From contig CATOST010000005.1 of assembly GCA_951812665.1 (NCBI GenBank), positions 86,494 to 150,493 on the forward strand: a DNA stretch of 64,000 nucleotides. The letters are read 5' to 3'. The notes beneath the pieces are model-generated. The model was not told the DNA's origin, ran no database searches, and saw only the letters and a program-made list of their open reading frames with translations. Position 1 is the first letter of the stretch; every line of letters starts with the position of its first letter. This DNA is from an uncultured Acidobacteriota bacterium. GTDB lineage: Bacteria; Acidobacteriota; UBA6911; RPQK01; JAJDTT01. The position numbers and the translations under genes are program-made. Positions 33,581 through 42,455 of the stretch are shown one piece after another.

Positions 33581-34975
33581 TCACTCGCCGATGCAGTAGA
33601 GGGTGTCCTGGCTGCGGAGGAAGAGCTGGTTGTCCACGACCACCGGCGACGAGATGAAGAAGTGGTCCGGCATGGAGTTGACCGCCACCACCTCGTATTG
33701 CTCGCCCATTTTGAGAACGATGACGTCACCCTGCTCGCTGGCCAGGTAGAGCCGGCCGTCGGATCCCAGCGGGGAGGCCTTGAACTGGTAGGGATTGGGC
33801 AGGCGTTGCTGCTGGTAGAAGGGTTTTCCGGTTCCGGCGTCAAAGCAGCTGATCATTCCCCGGTCGGTCAGAACGTAGAGCTTCCCATCGGCATAGACGG
33901 GGGAGGCGGTATAGGCGTTGCCCCGCTGATTGGTCCAGAGGACCGCGTCCGTGTCGGTCAGATCTCCCTTCCGGTCCAGACGAATGGCGAGCATGTTCGG
34001 GCTACGGTGCCCCGTCATCACGATCACGGTATCCTGGTGACGGACCGGCAGGGGAACGGGGTTGGTCCCCAGCCCGCCGCATTCCCAGATCAGGTCGCCG
34101 TTGGCAAGGTCGTAGCTGCGGACCTTGTTGTCTCCCGTGACGATGACCTGGGTCGTACCCGCGTATTCCGTGATCAGCGGTGTGGTCCAGGTGCTCCGTT
34201 CGTCCCGGTCCCGGCGCCACAATTCCGTCCCCGTATTCTTGTCCAGAGCCAGAATGAAGGACTGGCCCTCATGGTCGAAGTTGAGGACCAGAGCGTCTCC
34301 GTGAAGGACCGGCGCCGTGCCCTCGCCGAAACCGTTGCGCATTTTCATTTTTACGCCAAAGTTCTTTTTCCAGGCCAGCTTCCCGCCCAGTCCGTAGACG
34401 TAGAGGCCCCGGGAACCGAAGAAGGCGTAGAGGTAACGGCCGTCGGTGACCGCCGAGTTGGAGGCGAAGCTGCCGTAACGCCGGTGGTACCCCTCGTGGG
34501 GCGTCTCCACGACGGCAGTATTGCGCCACAGGGTCTTGCCGGTGTTCTTGTCCAGGCACAGGACCTCGAACTTGTGCTCGACCTGAGCCATGGGCATCCG
34601 CCGGCGGCGTTCCCCTCGGCGACGCCGAAGTTCCCGGCCGGGCCGCTCCTGACCTCGCTCTGCCCGTGGACGCCGAGGGGGCCTCGTAAATTCACGTCTG
34701 CGAGGCTCCGGCATTGGAGCCGCCGGGATTGCGGTGGTGAGGTAGATCCTGTCTTCCCAGATGATGGGGGTGGAATGGCCCTTTCCGGGGATGGGAGTCT
34801 TCCACTTGACGTTTTCGGTCGTGGTCCATCGCACCGGCGCCCCCGTGCGGGCCATTCCCGTATTGTCAGGACCGCGCCAGTTGGGCCATTGCTCATCGAA
34901 GTCTGGTGGTGGCGAAGGTGTGGCGGCCAGCGTCAGTCCCAGGATTCCGGCACAGAACAAGAATGATCTTTTCAT
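33581..34975 (-). CDS. Exported PQQ-type beta-propeller protein (copy 1)
   Basis: 464 residues with a signal peptide (MKRSFLFCAGILGLTLAAT). The first repeat opens QWPNWRGPDNTGMA, then WKTPIPGKGHSTPIIWEDRIYLTTA, the standard start of the PQQ-binding-like propeller proteins common in Planctomycetes and Acidobacteria. Later blades carry ALDKNTGTELWRR and CFDAGTGKPFY. An Arg-rich insert (about residues 90-125, RRPRAERGQERPGRELRRRR) interrupts the first blades. Members are usually structural or binding propellers, and a catalytic role is not established. A paralog is at 61828-63165. Confidence 0.88.
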   Translation of the reverse strand: MKRSFLFCAGILGLTLAATPSPPPDFDEQWPNWRGPDNTGMARTGAPVRWTTTENVKWKTPIPGKGHSTPIIWEDRIYLTTAIPAAPMPEPRRREFTRPPRRPRAERGQERPGRELRRRRGERRRRMPMAQVEHKFEVLCLDKNTGKTLWRNTAVVETPHEGYHRRYGSFASNSAVTDGRYLYAFFGSRGLYVYGLGGKLAWKKNFGVKMKMRNGFGEGTAPVLHGDALVLNFDHEGQSFILALDKNTGTELWRRDRDERSTWTTPLITEYAGTTQVIVTGDNKVRSYDLANGDLIWECGGLGTNPVPLPVRHQDTVIVMTGHRSPNMLAIRLDRKGDLTDTDAVLWTNQRGNAYTASPVYADGKLYVLTDRGMISCFDAGTGKPFYQQQRLPNPYQFKASPLGSDGRLYLASEQGDVIVLKMGEQYEVVAVNSMPDHFFISSPVVVDNQLFLRSQDTLYCIGE

Positions 34976-35039
34976 CGGTTTTCCCTCCCAGCGTCGTCGT
35001 GCTTGGGTCCGGTTCCAAGAGACGGCGGGTGTGTCGGCG

Positions 35040-35068
35040 ACAATAGCAGTCCCGGGTGAAAGTCGCCA
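35040..35068 (-). promoter_or_regulatory. Predicted promoter of the PQQ propeller gene, containing a MITE-end-like sequence
   Basis: Minus strand: TGGCGA, a 17-base spacer, then TATTGT (35045-35040) preceded by TGC (extended -10). The leader would be about 60 bases. The spacer, GCAGTCCCGGGTGAAAGTC on the plus strand (35046-35064, bordered by TA), resembles the ends of the MITE-like element. Confidence 0.45.
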
Positions 35069-35107
35069 CGCCGGACTCGCGGATTTGGCGACCTGCCGAA
35101 TCCAGGC

Positions 35108-35116
35108 TGCTACAAT
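35108..35116 (+). promoter_or_regulatory. Extended -10 promoter of the secreted propeller hydrolase gene
   Basis: TGCTACAAT: TACAAT at 35111-35116 with an upstream TGC. TTGGCG lies 20 bases further up, too far for a standard -35. The predicted transcript start is near 35123, with a leader of about 44 bases. Confidence 0.45.
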
Positions 35117-35166
35117 AGCGGGCTGCGATTCCAGCGACTAAGGAGTGAAACCGAGGAGAATCCGAT

Positions 35167-36603
35167 ATGAACCAGATCTGCACCCTGTTCGCCGTCATGG
35201 CTCTCTCTCTGGCGACTGCCATCGCCGGTGTCATCGACATCGGCTCGCGGCGGGAACTGTTCGTGGACCGGCATATGGTCGGGGAGATCACGGGCGATGC
35301 CCGCCTTCAACAGCATCGGCCCGAGCCTCAGGAAGTGGTCCTGGTGACGGGAGAGCCCTGGGAAGGCAACACCAGCGCCTATTACACCATCTTCCAGGAC
35401 GGCGACCTCTACCGCATGTACTACCGGGGGTCGAACTGGGATGTAGCGGCCAGGAAAGCCACCCATCCGGAGGTGACCTGTTACGCCGAGAGCCGGGACG
35501 GGATCAATTGGACCAAGCCCGATCTGGGGATCGTGGAGTACGAGGGATCGAAGCAGAACAACATCATCCTGGACGGGATCGGCACCCATTGTTTCGTCGC
35601 CTTCAAGGATGGCAATCCCGACGCGCCCCCGGAGGCGCGGTACAAGGGGATCTCCCGGGGCCGTCCCCTGGGGAAGAAGGGACTTTACGTCTACCAGTCT
35701 CCCGACGGCATCCATTGGAAATTGATCCGGAACGAGCCGGTGATCACCGAAGGGGCATTCGATTCCCAGAACCTGGCCTTCTGGGATCCTCGGATCGGCA
35801 AGTACCGCGAGTACCACCGCATCTTCGTCAACCGGGTGCGCGCCATCATGACCGGGACCTCCGATGACTTCGTCAACTGGACCGACCCGGTGCTCCTGAA
35901 GTACCCGGGGGCGCCCAACCAGCATCTCTACACCAACGCCATCCGGGCCTATCACCGGGCGCCCCACATTCTCATCGGATTTCCCACCCGCTACCTGCCC
36001 GACGAGGGCCAGCGGGTGGAGCCGATCTTTATGGCCAGCCGGGACGGTCTCAGCTTCCACCGCTGGAACGATCCGGTGATTCCCGAGGACGCCCCCAAGG
36101 ACCGGGCGGGAAACCGCAGCAACTACATGACCTGGGGTCTGCTGGAACTGCCGGGCCGCCCTGGGGAGATGTCGGTCTACGCTTCCGAGGCCTACTACGA
36201 AGGGCCGGATACGCGTTTGCGGCGATTCACCTATCGTGCTGACGGTTTCGTGTCGGCCAGCGGCGGCTCCGGGGGAGGCGATCTGGTCACCCCGCCCCTC
36301 AAGTTCTCGGGCAGCCGTCTCGAGGTGAATTTCCGGGCCCGCCCCGGAGGTCAGCTCCGGGTGGAGCTGCAGGACCCGGAGGGTCGCCCCATCCCAGGCT
36401 ACACCCTGGTCGATTGTCCTCCCCTGACCGGCGACTCCACCCGGATCCTCGTCAACTGGAAGCAGTGTCCCTGCAGCCAGGCGGAGACCCCGAACGAGGA
36501 AGAGACGATCCAGCCTGACGTGGGATCCCTGGTCGGACAGACGATCCGGGTCCGTTTCCACTTGGAGAACGCGGACCTCTACTCCTTTCGCTTCAGCGAC
36601 TGA
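35167..36603 (+). CDS. Exported five-blade-propeller glycosidase-like protein
   Basis: 478 residues with a signal peptide (about residues 1-20). The body has repeats of the kind seen in GH43/GH32-like propellers: GSRRELFVDRHMVGE, DGDLYRMYYRGSNWD, CYAESRDGINWTKPDLGIVEYEG, VYQSPDGIHWKLI and FMASRDGLSFHRW. A C-terminal beta-sandwich (from about residue 375, LKFSGSRLEVNFRARPGGQLRVEL) follows. Such proteins are frequent in polysaccharide-degrading bacteria. The exact substrate and activity are not known. The gene stands alone between a divergent and a convergent neighbour. Confidence 0.8.
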   Translation: MNQICTLFAVMALSLATAIAGVIDIGSRRELFVDRHMVGEITGDARLQQHRPEPQEVVLVTGEPWEGNTSAYYTIFQDGDLYRMYYRGSNWDVAARKATHPEVTCYAESRDGINWTKPDLGIVEYEGSKQNNIILDGIGTHCFVAFKDGNPDAPPEARYKGISRGRPLGKKGLYVYQSPDGIHWKLIRNEPVITEGAFDSQNLAFWDPRIGKYREYHRIFVNRVRAIMTGTSDDFVNWTDPVLLKYPGAPNQHLYTNAIRAYHRAPHILIGFPTRYLPDEGQRVEPIFMASRDGLSFHRWNDPVIPEDAPKDRAGNRSNYMTWGLLELPGRPGEMSVYASEAYYEGPDTRLRRFTYRADGFVSASGGSGGGDLVTPPLKFSGSRLEVNFRARPGGQLRVELQDPEGRPIPGYTLVDCPPLTGDSTRILVNWKQCPCSQAETPNEEETIQPDVGSLVGQTIRVRFHLENADLYSFRFSD

Positions 36604-36638
36604 GGGAGCGGAGATAACAGCGTCCCGGTCGGATCGCA

Positions 36639-36660
36639 GGGGCGGCCCTTGTGGCCGCCC
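36639..36660. terminator. Bidirectional terminator-like hairpin
   Basis: Arms GGGCGGCC (36640-36647) and GGCCGCCC (36653-36660) around the loop CTTGT, in the 61-bp gap between two convergent genes. No strong T-run is present. Confidence 0.55.
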
Positions 36661-36664
36661 TTCG

Positions 36665-37618
36665 TCACTCCGGTCGTTTGGTGGGGCTGTGCAGCAGTTC
36701 GACCAACTCCAGGAAAAGCCGATCCCGCCGGGACTGGCGCTCCTCGATTCGCTCGGGAGTGTAGTCGTAGATCCCGCGTCCGCTCTTGACCCCGTAGCGC
36801 CCTTCCTTCACCAAGCGGTCCACAGCGGGCGGCAGACTGCGGCTTGACGAGATCTCCTTCAGCAGGTGGCCGAAGACGTGTCCGGTAATGTCGAGGCCGG
36901 CGAAGTCCGCGATCTCGAAGGGGCCGGCCGCGGCCAATCGGAGTCCGATACTGGAACTCACCGCCAAGTCGACCTGTTCCGGAGTGGCGACCCCCTGTTC
37001 GACCAGGTCCCAGATCTCACGGAAGACGGCAGCCTGGATCCGGTTGACCAGGAATCCGGGAACTTCCTTGTGAAGCCGGATCGCCAGCTTGCCGTTCCGA
37101 TCCAGCAGGTCCATCGCCCTCCGGACGGTTTTCTCGCTGGTATCCCGGCCGGGGACCACTTCCACCAGGGGGATGATGTGGGGAGGATTGAACCAATGGG
37201 TGACCAGCGTCCGCTGAGGATGCCGGAGACCCCGGGACATCTCGGTCATGGGAAAGGTGGAGGTGTTGCTGGCCAGGATCGTCTCTTCGGAAACCAGATC
37301 CTCCAGTTTCTTGAAGAGTTCCTTCTTGGTCGGAAGATCTTCCCGGACCGCCTCCAGGACGAAATCGGCTCCCTCGACGGACGGCTCCAGCTCGGAGACG
37401 ATCTCGATCCGGTCGAGCACCGCGTCCGGGTCCAGTCCCGGGGAGAGCCCCAACCGGGCCTTCTGATCCATATTGGCACGGATCCGGTCCTTCAGGGAGT
37501 CCCGCGCCGGACCCGCGGAATCGTAGGCCTGGACCCGATGGCCGGTCGAGGCAAAGATCTGGGCGATCCCGTGCCCCATGGTCCCCAGGCCCAGTACGGC
37601 GATACGCTCTGCTGCCAT
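36665..37618 (-). CDS. 3-hydroxyacyl-CoA dehydrogenase family protein
   Basis: 317 residues from the ATG at 37618. NAD-binding motif VLGLGTMGHGIAQIFASTG near residue 7. The catalytic region reads ASNTSTFPMTEMSRGL and THWFNPPHIIPLVEVV (catalytic His), and VPGFLVNRIQAAVFREIWDLVEQG leads into the C-terminal dimer domain that ends GRGIYDYTPE. It oxidises a 3-hydroxyacyl-CoA or a related 3-hydroxy acid, with NAD as cofactor. It is the last gene of a three-gene minus-strand unit, 5 bp after the aminotransferase gene. Confidence 0.92.
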   Translation of the reverse strand: MAAERIAVLGLGTMGHGIAQIFASTGHRVQAYDSAGPARDSLKDRIRANMDQKARLGLSPGLDPDAVLDRIEIVSELEPSVEGADFVLEAVREDLPTKKELFKKLEDLVSEETILASNTSTFPMTEMSRGLRHPQRTLVTHWFNPPHIIPLVEVVPGRDTSEKTVRRAMDLLDRNGKLAIRLHKEVPGFLVNRIQAAVFREIWDLVEQGVATPEQVDLAVSSSIGLRLAAAGPFEIADFAGLDITGHVFGHLLKEISSSRSLPPAVDRLVKEGRYGVKSGRGIYDYTPERIEERQSRRDRLFLELVELLHSPTKRPE

Positions 37619-37623
37619 TGGAC

Positions 37624-38610
37624 TCAACTCGATCCCGCGCTCGACGAGACCGCCGTCCGTCCGGTGATCTGAGCGACGATATCCAGGCCGACCCTCGCGC
37701 TCCACGCGTCCATGAGCCGGCGGAAGACGGGCCCGCCGGCCTTGCCCTCCCCGATGGTCGCTCCGTTGATCCGGGTGACCGGTGCGATGCAGTAGGGGGT
37801 GGTCAGAAGCAACGCCTCCTGGGCGTTCATCACGTCATAGACCTGGAAGTCCCGCTGTTCGAAAGGAATGCCCAGTTCCCCGCAGAGTTCGGAAACGGTC
37901 AACAGACTCACTCCCTGCAGGGTGTTGCGAGCCGAAGGGGCGACGACCGTTCCGTCCTGCACGATGGCGAAGTTGGAGCCGCTGGTCTCGGTCACGTTGC
38001 CGTCCAGATCCAGCAGCAGGGTGATGCCCCGGGGATCCACCTGGTGGGTTTCCTGGTCCGCCAGCCACTGATGCATCCGGCTGCGATGCTTGATCTTGGA
38101 GTCGACGCATTGGGGAGGGTAGTGGCGGATCGAGGGAGTCACCACATGAGCCCCTTCCGTGAAGAGATGAGTGAAAGCCTCGAAGGGAAGGGGGAAGGTG
38201 TGGATGCAGAGAGTGGGCGCCATCTCCTTGGGGGTTCCGGGCAGGGCGGAGTAGGAGGCGATTTCTCCGGCCGTCATGAAGTGGACCAGCGACAGTTCCC
38301 GGTCGGAAGGGAGGAGCTTGGCATTGTGACGAACCAGTTCCCGGGAAATCTCCTCCATCCGGTCGCGATCGAAGGGAGGCCGGATCCGGGTGTACCGGGC
38401 CGAACGGTAGAACCGGTCGATGTGATCTTCGAGCCGGAAGGGCCGGTGGTGAAAGGTCCGGGTCATGTCGGTCACGGTGGCTCCCAGGATGATGCCGGCG
38501 TCATAGATGGCGATGGACGCCTTGGAAGCCGGGACCATTCGGTCCTTGAGAAAGACCAGCGGTTCCTGGCCGGCCTTGGAGTCGGGGAGAAGGGAAATTT
38601 GGGTTGACAT
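37624..38610 (-). CDS. Class IV aminotransferase
   Basis: 328 residues. A PLP-dependent fold-type IV enzyme, the group of branched-chain and D-amino-acid transaminases and aminodeoxychorismate lyase. Seen: ASIAIYDAGIILGATVTDMTRTF (N-terminal signature), CVDSKIKHRSRMH with the likely PLP Lys, and LLLDLDGNVTETSGSNFAIVQDGTVVAP (cofactor-phosphate region). The substrate is not resolved. It lies between the aldo/keto reductase (3 bp) and the 3-hydroxyacyl-CoA dehydrogenase (5 bp), so the three are one operon. Confidence 0.93.
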   Translation of the reverse strand: MSTQISLLPDSKAGQEPLVFLKDRMVPASKASIAIYDAGIILGATVTDMTRTFHHRPFRLEDHIDRFYRSARYTRIRPPFDRDRMEEISRELVRHNAKLLPSDRELSLVHFMTAGEIASYSALPGTPKEMAPTLCIHTFPLPFEAFTHLFTEGAHVVTPSIRHYPPQCVDSKIKHRSRMHQWLADQETHQVDPRGITLLLDLDGNVTETSGSNFAIVQDGTVVAPSARNTLQGVSLLTVSELCGELGIPFEQRDFQVYDVMNAQEALLLTTPYCIAPVTRINGATIGEGKAGGPVFRRLMDAWSARVGLDIVAQITGRTAVSSSAGSS

Positions 38611-38613
38611 GGT

Positions 38614-39603
38614 CTATAGCTCCGTTCCCACTTGTTGTTCCTGGATCTGCTGGATTCGATGGATCGACGCCGGGTCGAACTCCAGGCTGGCCGCTTGCAG
38701 GTTGTCCTGCAGTTCGGCAATCTTCATGGCCCCTGGAATGGTGGTCGCGACCTCCTCCTGTGAGAGGCAGTAGCCCAGAGCGGCTTGAGCCGGGGAGCAC
38801 CCCAGTCCTCGATGGAGGAAATCGAATCGCTCCGACGCCTCCACCAGGGAGAGGTGCCTCTCCCGGGGCCAGGTGGATCGAACGTCCGAGGTGGGATCGA
38901 AGACGGTCTCCCGGGTGAAACGGCCGGTCAGATAGCCGAAGAAGAAGGGCTCGCGGCAGACGACACCCACGTCCAATTGCTGGAGCCGGGGGAGGATTCG
39001 CTCCCGGGCGCTCCAACTCAGGAGATTGAACCGGAGTTGGACCACTTCCACCTCTTCCTCCTCGCAAAGCGGCAGGAAAAAGGATTCGCTCTCGGCGTGG
39101 GATGCCGGGAACGAGATGCCGAAAGCGCGAATGATCCCGCGGCGCTTGAGGTCCTTCAGAGCGGCCAATCCGGAAGGATCGTAGAGCCCGGCTTCGGGCG
39201 AGTGCAGGACGTAGACGTCGATGTAGTCCGTCCCCAGGCGCTCCAGAGAATCCTCATAGTGAGCCATGATGTAGTCGCCTGAGTAGTCGCTGGTATAGTG
39301 CTTGTCCTTCAGGAATATCCCCACCTTGGTGGAAACGATGACCTCTTCCCGCCGGTTCCGGATGACCTGTCCCACCAGCCGCTCGGAATGGCCGTCGCCG
39401 TACCAGGGAGCGGTGTCGAGGAAATTGACTCCCTGAGCCAGGGCATGGCGGAGCATTCCTGACGATTCGGTGTCGTCCACCTGGCCATACCCGGAGATGG
39501 TCCCGTCCCGCTCCATGGGACCCCCGATCCCCCAGCACCCCAGGCCCACGACCGAGACCTCCATTCCGGTCCTGCCCAGTCGTTTGGTCTTCAGGCCGCT
39601 CAT
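38614..39603 (-). CDS. Aldo/keto reductase
   Basis: 329 residues. Catalytic tetrad: FLDTAPWYGDGHSE (Asp, Tyr), IVSTKVGIF (Lys) and VYVLHSPEAG (His). The C-terminal cofactor segment ATTIPGAMKIAELQDNLQA is also present. It is the first gene of the operon. Its -10 box (TAAACT, 39616-39611) is only 7 bases from the ATG at 39603, suggesting a leaderless message. Together with the aminotransferase and the hydroxyacyl-CoA dehydrogenase it points to interconversion of oxo, hydroxy and amino groups on one metabolite, which is inference. Confidence 0.92.
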   Translation of the reverse strand: MSGLKTKRLGRTGMEVSVVGLGCWGIGGPMERDGTISGYGQVDDTESSGMLRHALAQGVNFLDTAPWYGDGHSERLVGQVIRNRREEVIVSTKVGIFLKDKHYTSDYSGDYIMAHYEDSLERLGTDYIDVYVLHSPEAGLYDPSGLAALKDLKRRGIIRAFGISFPASHAESESFFLPLCEEEEVEVVQLRFNLLSWSARERILPRLQQLDVGVVCREPFFFGYLTGRFTRETVFDPTSDVRSTWPRERHLSLVEASERFDFLHRGLGCSPAQAALGYCLSQEEVATTIPGAMKIAELQDNLQAASLEFDPASIHRIQQIQEQQVGTEL

Positions 39604-39610
39604 GAAACGT

Positions 39611-39635
39611 AGTTTAGCAGTCCCAGGCGAAAGTC
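39611..39635 (-). promoter_or_regulatory. Predicted promoter with MITE-end-like spacer
   Basis: Minus strand: TGCTAAACT (extended -10; TAAACT at 39616-39611). The plus-strand sequence GCAGTCCCAGGCGAAAGTC (39617-39635), bordered by TA, resembles the MITE ends and the sequence at 35046-35064. No clear -35 is seen. Confidence 0.45.
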
Positions 39636-39793
39636 TCGTCTAATGCCGACGGCAGCTCCCAGTTTCGAGCCGGAGGTCTCCAGGCGGCCATGCGTCCCAG
39701 GGACCCGAATTGAATCGGTGGACCTGCCCCAATAAAATGAATATCAGCCGTTCGGGCGGTCGTAGCAGCATGACTGTCGGCGAAAAGGTCGCG

Positions 39794-41224
39794 ATGATGA
39801 CCCGCACAAACTTTCCCCTCGGCAGCGCTGAGCGCCCTCTCCGCGTTGCCATCGTTGGCTCGGGGCCCTCCGGTTTCTACGCCGCCGACGCCCTCTTCAA
39901 GCACAAGGGTGTGCATCTGCGCATCGACATGTTCGAGCGCATGGCCATGCCGTACGGGTTGGTTCGTTACGGAGTCGCTCCGGACCACCAGAGCATCAAG
40001 CGCGTCATCCGCAGCTACGAGAGGACGGCGCGCGACCCGCGGTTCCGATTATTCGGCAACGTACAGGTGGGACGCGACCTCTCGGTGCCACAACTGCGTC
40101 AGCACTTCGACCAGGTGGTCTACGCTTTCGGTTGCAGTTCGGACCGGCGGTTGGGCATCCCCGGAGAGGACCTTCCGGGCAGCCACACGGCAACGGCCTT
40201 CGTGGCCTGGTACAACGGGCATCCCGATCACCGCAACGACCGGTTCGACCTCTCCGGCCGCCGCGTGGCGGTGGTGGGTGTCGGCAACGTGGCCATGGAC
40301 GTGACCCGGATTCTGGTCAAGGATCCGGAGGAGCTGGCCTCCACCGACATCGCCGACTACGCTCTCGATACGCTTCGCAAGAGCCGGGTCAAAGAAGTCC
40401 TGGTGCTGGGACGCCGGGGTCCGGTCCAAGCGAAGTTCACACCCAAGGAGATCCAGGAGATCGGCAGCCTGCCCGACGTAGATGTGATGGTGAGACCGCA
40501 TGACCTGGATCTGGACGAGTACTCGCTATCCGAGATGCGAAGGAAAAAGCCGGCGCGCCGCAACGTGCAGTACCTGATGGAGCGTGCCCGGCTGGGGTCC
40601 CAAGGGGGTTCGCGCCGCGTCCTCTTGCAGTTTCTTGCTTCGCCGGTAGAGATCCTCGCGACCGGGGGGAGGGTCGGGGCAATACGGGTCGAGCGAAATC
40701 GACTGCTGGCCGACGAGCAGGGACGGATCCGGTCGGTGGGAACCGGAGTCACGGAATTGGTTCCCGTGGATCTGGTGTTCCGATCCGTGGGTTACCGCGG
40801 TGTTCCTCTCCCCGGAATCCCGTTCGACGACCGGAGGGGAGTCATACCCAGCGCCCGGGGCCGTGTCCTGGACCGGCGCGGGGGATCGAACGGCACGGGA
40901 GAGTACGTTGTGGGTTGGATCAAGCGCGGTCCCACGGGGCTCATCGGAACCAACAAGGGAGACTCGGCGGAAACCGTTCGCAGCATGATGGAGGATATCC
41001 GGGGCAGGGAGGCCCAACCGGTTTCCGAAGCTGCCGACGAGGCCGTGTCGCGCCTGCTGCTGGACCGGGGAATCCGCCCGATTCTTTTCTCGGATTGGAA
41101 TATCATCGACCGGGAAGAGCAGGAGCGGGGCCGGCGGCGAGGCAAGCTGAGGGAGAAGATCACCGATCCAGCGGAGGTGACCTCGTTGTTGGATGGACAG
41201 CGTCTCCGCGCTCCAGTGGGCTAG
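39794..41224 (+). CDS. FAD-dependent ferredoxin/adrenodoxin-NADP reductase
   Basis: 476 residues from the ATG at 39794, with GAAAAGG about 8 bases upstream; earlier in-frame ATGs at 39737 and 39770 are possible. FprA/adrenodoxin reductase family. FAD motif VAIVGSGPSGFYAADAL near residue 18, MPYGLVRYGVAPDHQSIK near residue 50, NADP motif VAVVGVGNVAMDVTRIL near residue 160, and a C-terminal GEYVVGWIKRGPTGLIGTNKGDSAETV. It moves electrons between NADPH and a ferredoxin or a P450-type iron-sulfur partner. No ferredoxin gene is adjacent; KorAB at the start of the window is a possible functional partner. Confidence 0.92.
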   Translation: MMTRTNFPLGSAERPLRVAIVGSGPSGFYAADALFKHKGVHLRIDMFERMAMPYGLVRYGVAPDHQSIKRVIRSYERTARDPRFRLFGNVQVGRDLSVPQLRQHFDQVVYAFGCSSDRRLGIPGEDLPGSHTATAFVAWYNGHPDHRNDRFDLSGRRVAVVGVGNVAMDVTRILVKDPEELASTDIADYALDTLRKSRVKEVLVLGRRGPVQAKFTPKEIQEIGSLPDVDVMVRPHDLDLDEYSLSEMRRKKPARRNVQYLMERARLGSQGGSRRVLLQFLASPVEILATGGRVGAIRVERNRLLADEQGRIRSVGTGVTELVPVDLVFRSVGYRGVPLPGIPFDDRRGVIPSARGRVLDRRGGSNGTGEYVVGWIKRGPTGLIGTNKGDSAETVRSMMEDIRGREAQPVSEAADEAVSRLLLDRGIRPILFSDWNIIDREEQERGRRRGKLREKITDPAEVTSLLDGQRLRAPVG

Positions 41225-41331
41225 GAGTCTGTGCAGTAGATCAATTTCTGCGGCGCAGGCACCTGAGTCTGCAGCCGCCACGCGGTATTCTCAGCCGATT
41301 CGGCTTTCCTGACAGGAAAGGGGAAGACAGC

Positions 41332-42423
41332 ATGGGGTCGATTCGCCGGCGTGAGTTCGGTCAGGTTCTGGCGGCGACAGGGCTGGGGCTGGCGGCCGGA
41401 TCGTCGCGTTCCGAGGCGATGGTCACAAAGAAAAGGCGCATTCCTCTGGGATTCGACAACTATTCGATTCGGGCGTTGGGCTGGAAGGCGCCGCGTCTCA
41501 TCCAGTACGCCGCCTCCCTGGGGCTGGACTCGTGCCTGCTCTCGGACCTTCACGTCTACGACAGCCACGACGACTCCTATCTGAAGAAGGCTCGGGCCCA
41601 GGCGGACGCGGCCGGCATCCGGCTCCACGTGGGGACGGGGAGCGTCTGTCCGACTTCCTCCAGCTTCAAGACCGATTTCGGCAGTGCCGAGGAACATCTG
41701 GCCCTCACCATCCGGATCGCCCGGATTCTGGGTTCGCCGGTGGCCCGTTGTTTCCTGGGAACTCGCCAGGATCGTCTGGGTCCGGATGGGATCGAGCCGC
41801 ACATGAAGAGCACCGTCCAGGTCTTTCGGAAGCTGAGGAGCGAAGCCGTCGAGGCGGGAGTTCGCATCGCCATCGAGAATCATGCCGGCGATATGCAGGC
41901 CCGGGAGACGGTTCGTGTGATCGAAGAGGCGGGAAGCGACTTCGTGGGAGCGACGGTGGATTCGGGAAATGCCACCTGGAGTCTGGAGGACCCGGTCCGG
42001 AATCTGGAGATTCTGGGTCCTTACGCCGTTTCCAGCGGCATCCGGGATTCCATGGTCTGGGAGGACGAGGCCGGCGCCCGGGTCCAGTGGGCGGCCCTGG
42101 GGGACGGCTGCGTCGACCTGGAAACCTATATGGACCGATTTGCCCAACTCTGTCCCGGCGTCCCCATCCAATTGGAAACCATCTCCGGGGTGCAGAGATC
42201 CGTTCCCTATCTGAAGGAAGACTTCTGGAATCCTTACCCGGCCGTCCTGGCCCAGGATTTTGCCGCGTTCGTGGCCCTGGCCAAGCGAGGCACGCCATTG
42301 CAGCCTTTTGCGGTTCCGGAGGGTGTCGATCCCGCGGATGCGGCTGCCTCGTACCAGAAGGCGGAGTTGGAGCGCAGTGTCCGCTATTGCAAGGAGGTCT
42401 TGGGGCTGGGCTTGAAGTCGTAG
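41332..42423 (+). CDS. Exported sugar phosphate isomerase/epimerase-like protein
   Basis: 363 residues from the ATG at 41332, preceded by GGAAAGGGGA. A Tat-type leader (MGSIRRREFGQVLAATGLGLAAG) is followed by an AP endonuclease 2-like TIM barrel: AASLGLDSCLLSDL, SPVARCFLG, GVRIAIENHAGDMQA (metal-binding Glu and His) and GATVDSGNATW (Asp). Members include xylose isomerase-like epimerases; the substrate is unknown. The downstream enolase-superfamily gene follows after 32 bp and probably belongs to the same operon, suggesting sugar-acid catabolism. Confidence 0.88.
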   Translation: MGSIRRREFGQVLAATGLGLAAGSSRSEAMVTKKRRIPLGFDNYSIRALGWKAPRLIQYAASLGLDSCLLSDLHVYDSHDDSYLKKARAQADAAGIRLHVGTGSVCPTSSSFKTDFGSAEEHLALTIRIARILGSPVARCFLGTRQDRLGPDGIEPHMKSTVQVFRKLRSEAVEAGVRIAIENHAGDMQARETVRVIEEAGSDFVGATVDSGNATWSLEDPVRNLEILGPYAVSSGIRDSMVWEDEAGARVQWAALGDGCVDLETYMDRFAQLCPGVPIQLETISGVQRSVPYLKEDFWNPYPAVLAQDFAAFVALAKRGTPLQPFAVPEGVDPADAAASYQKAELERSVRYCKEVLGLGLKS

Positions 42424-42455
42424 CCACGGGCCGTCGAGGAGGTGTGAACCGAACA

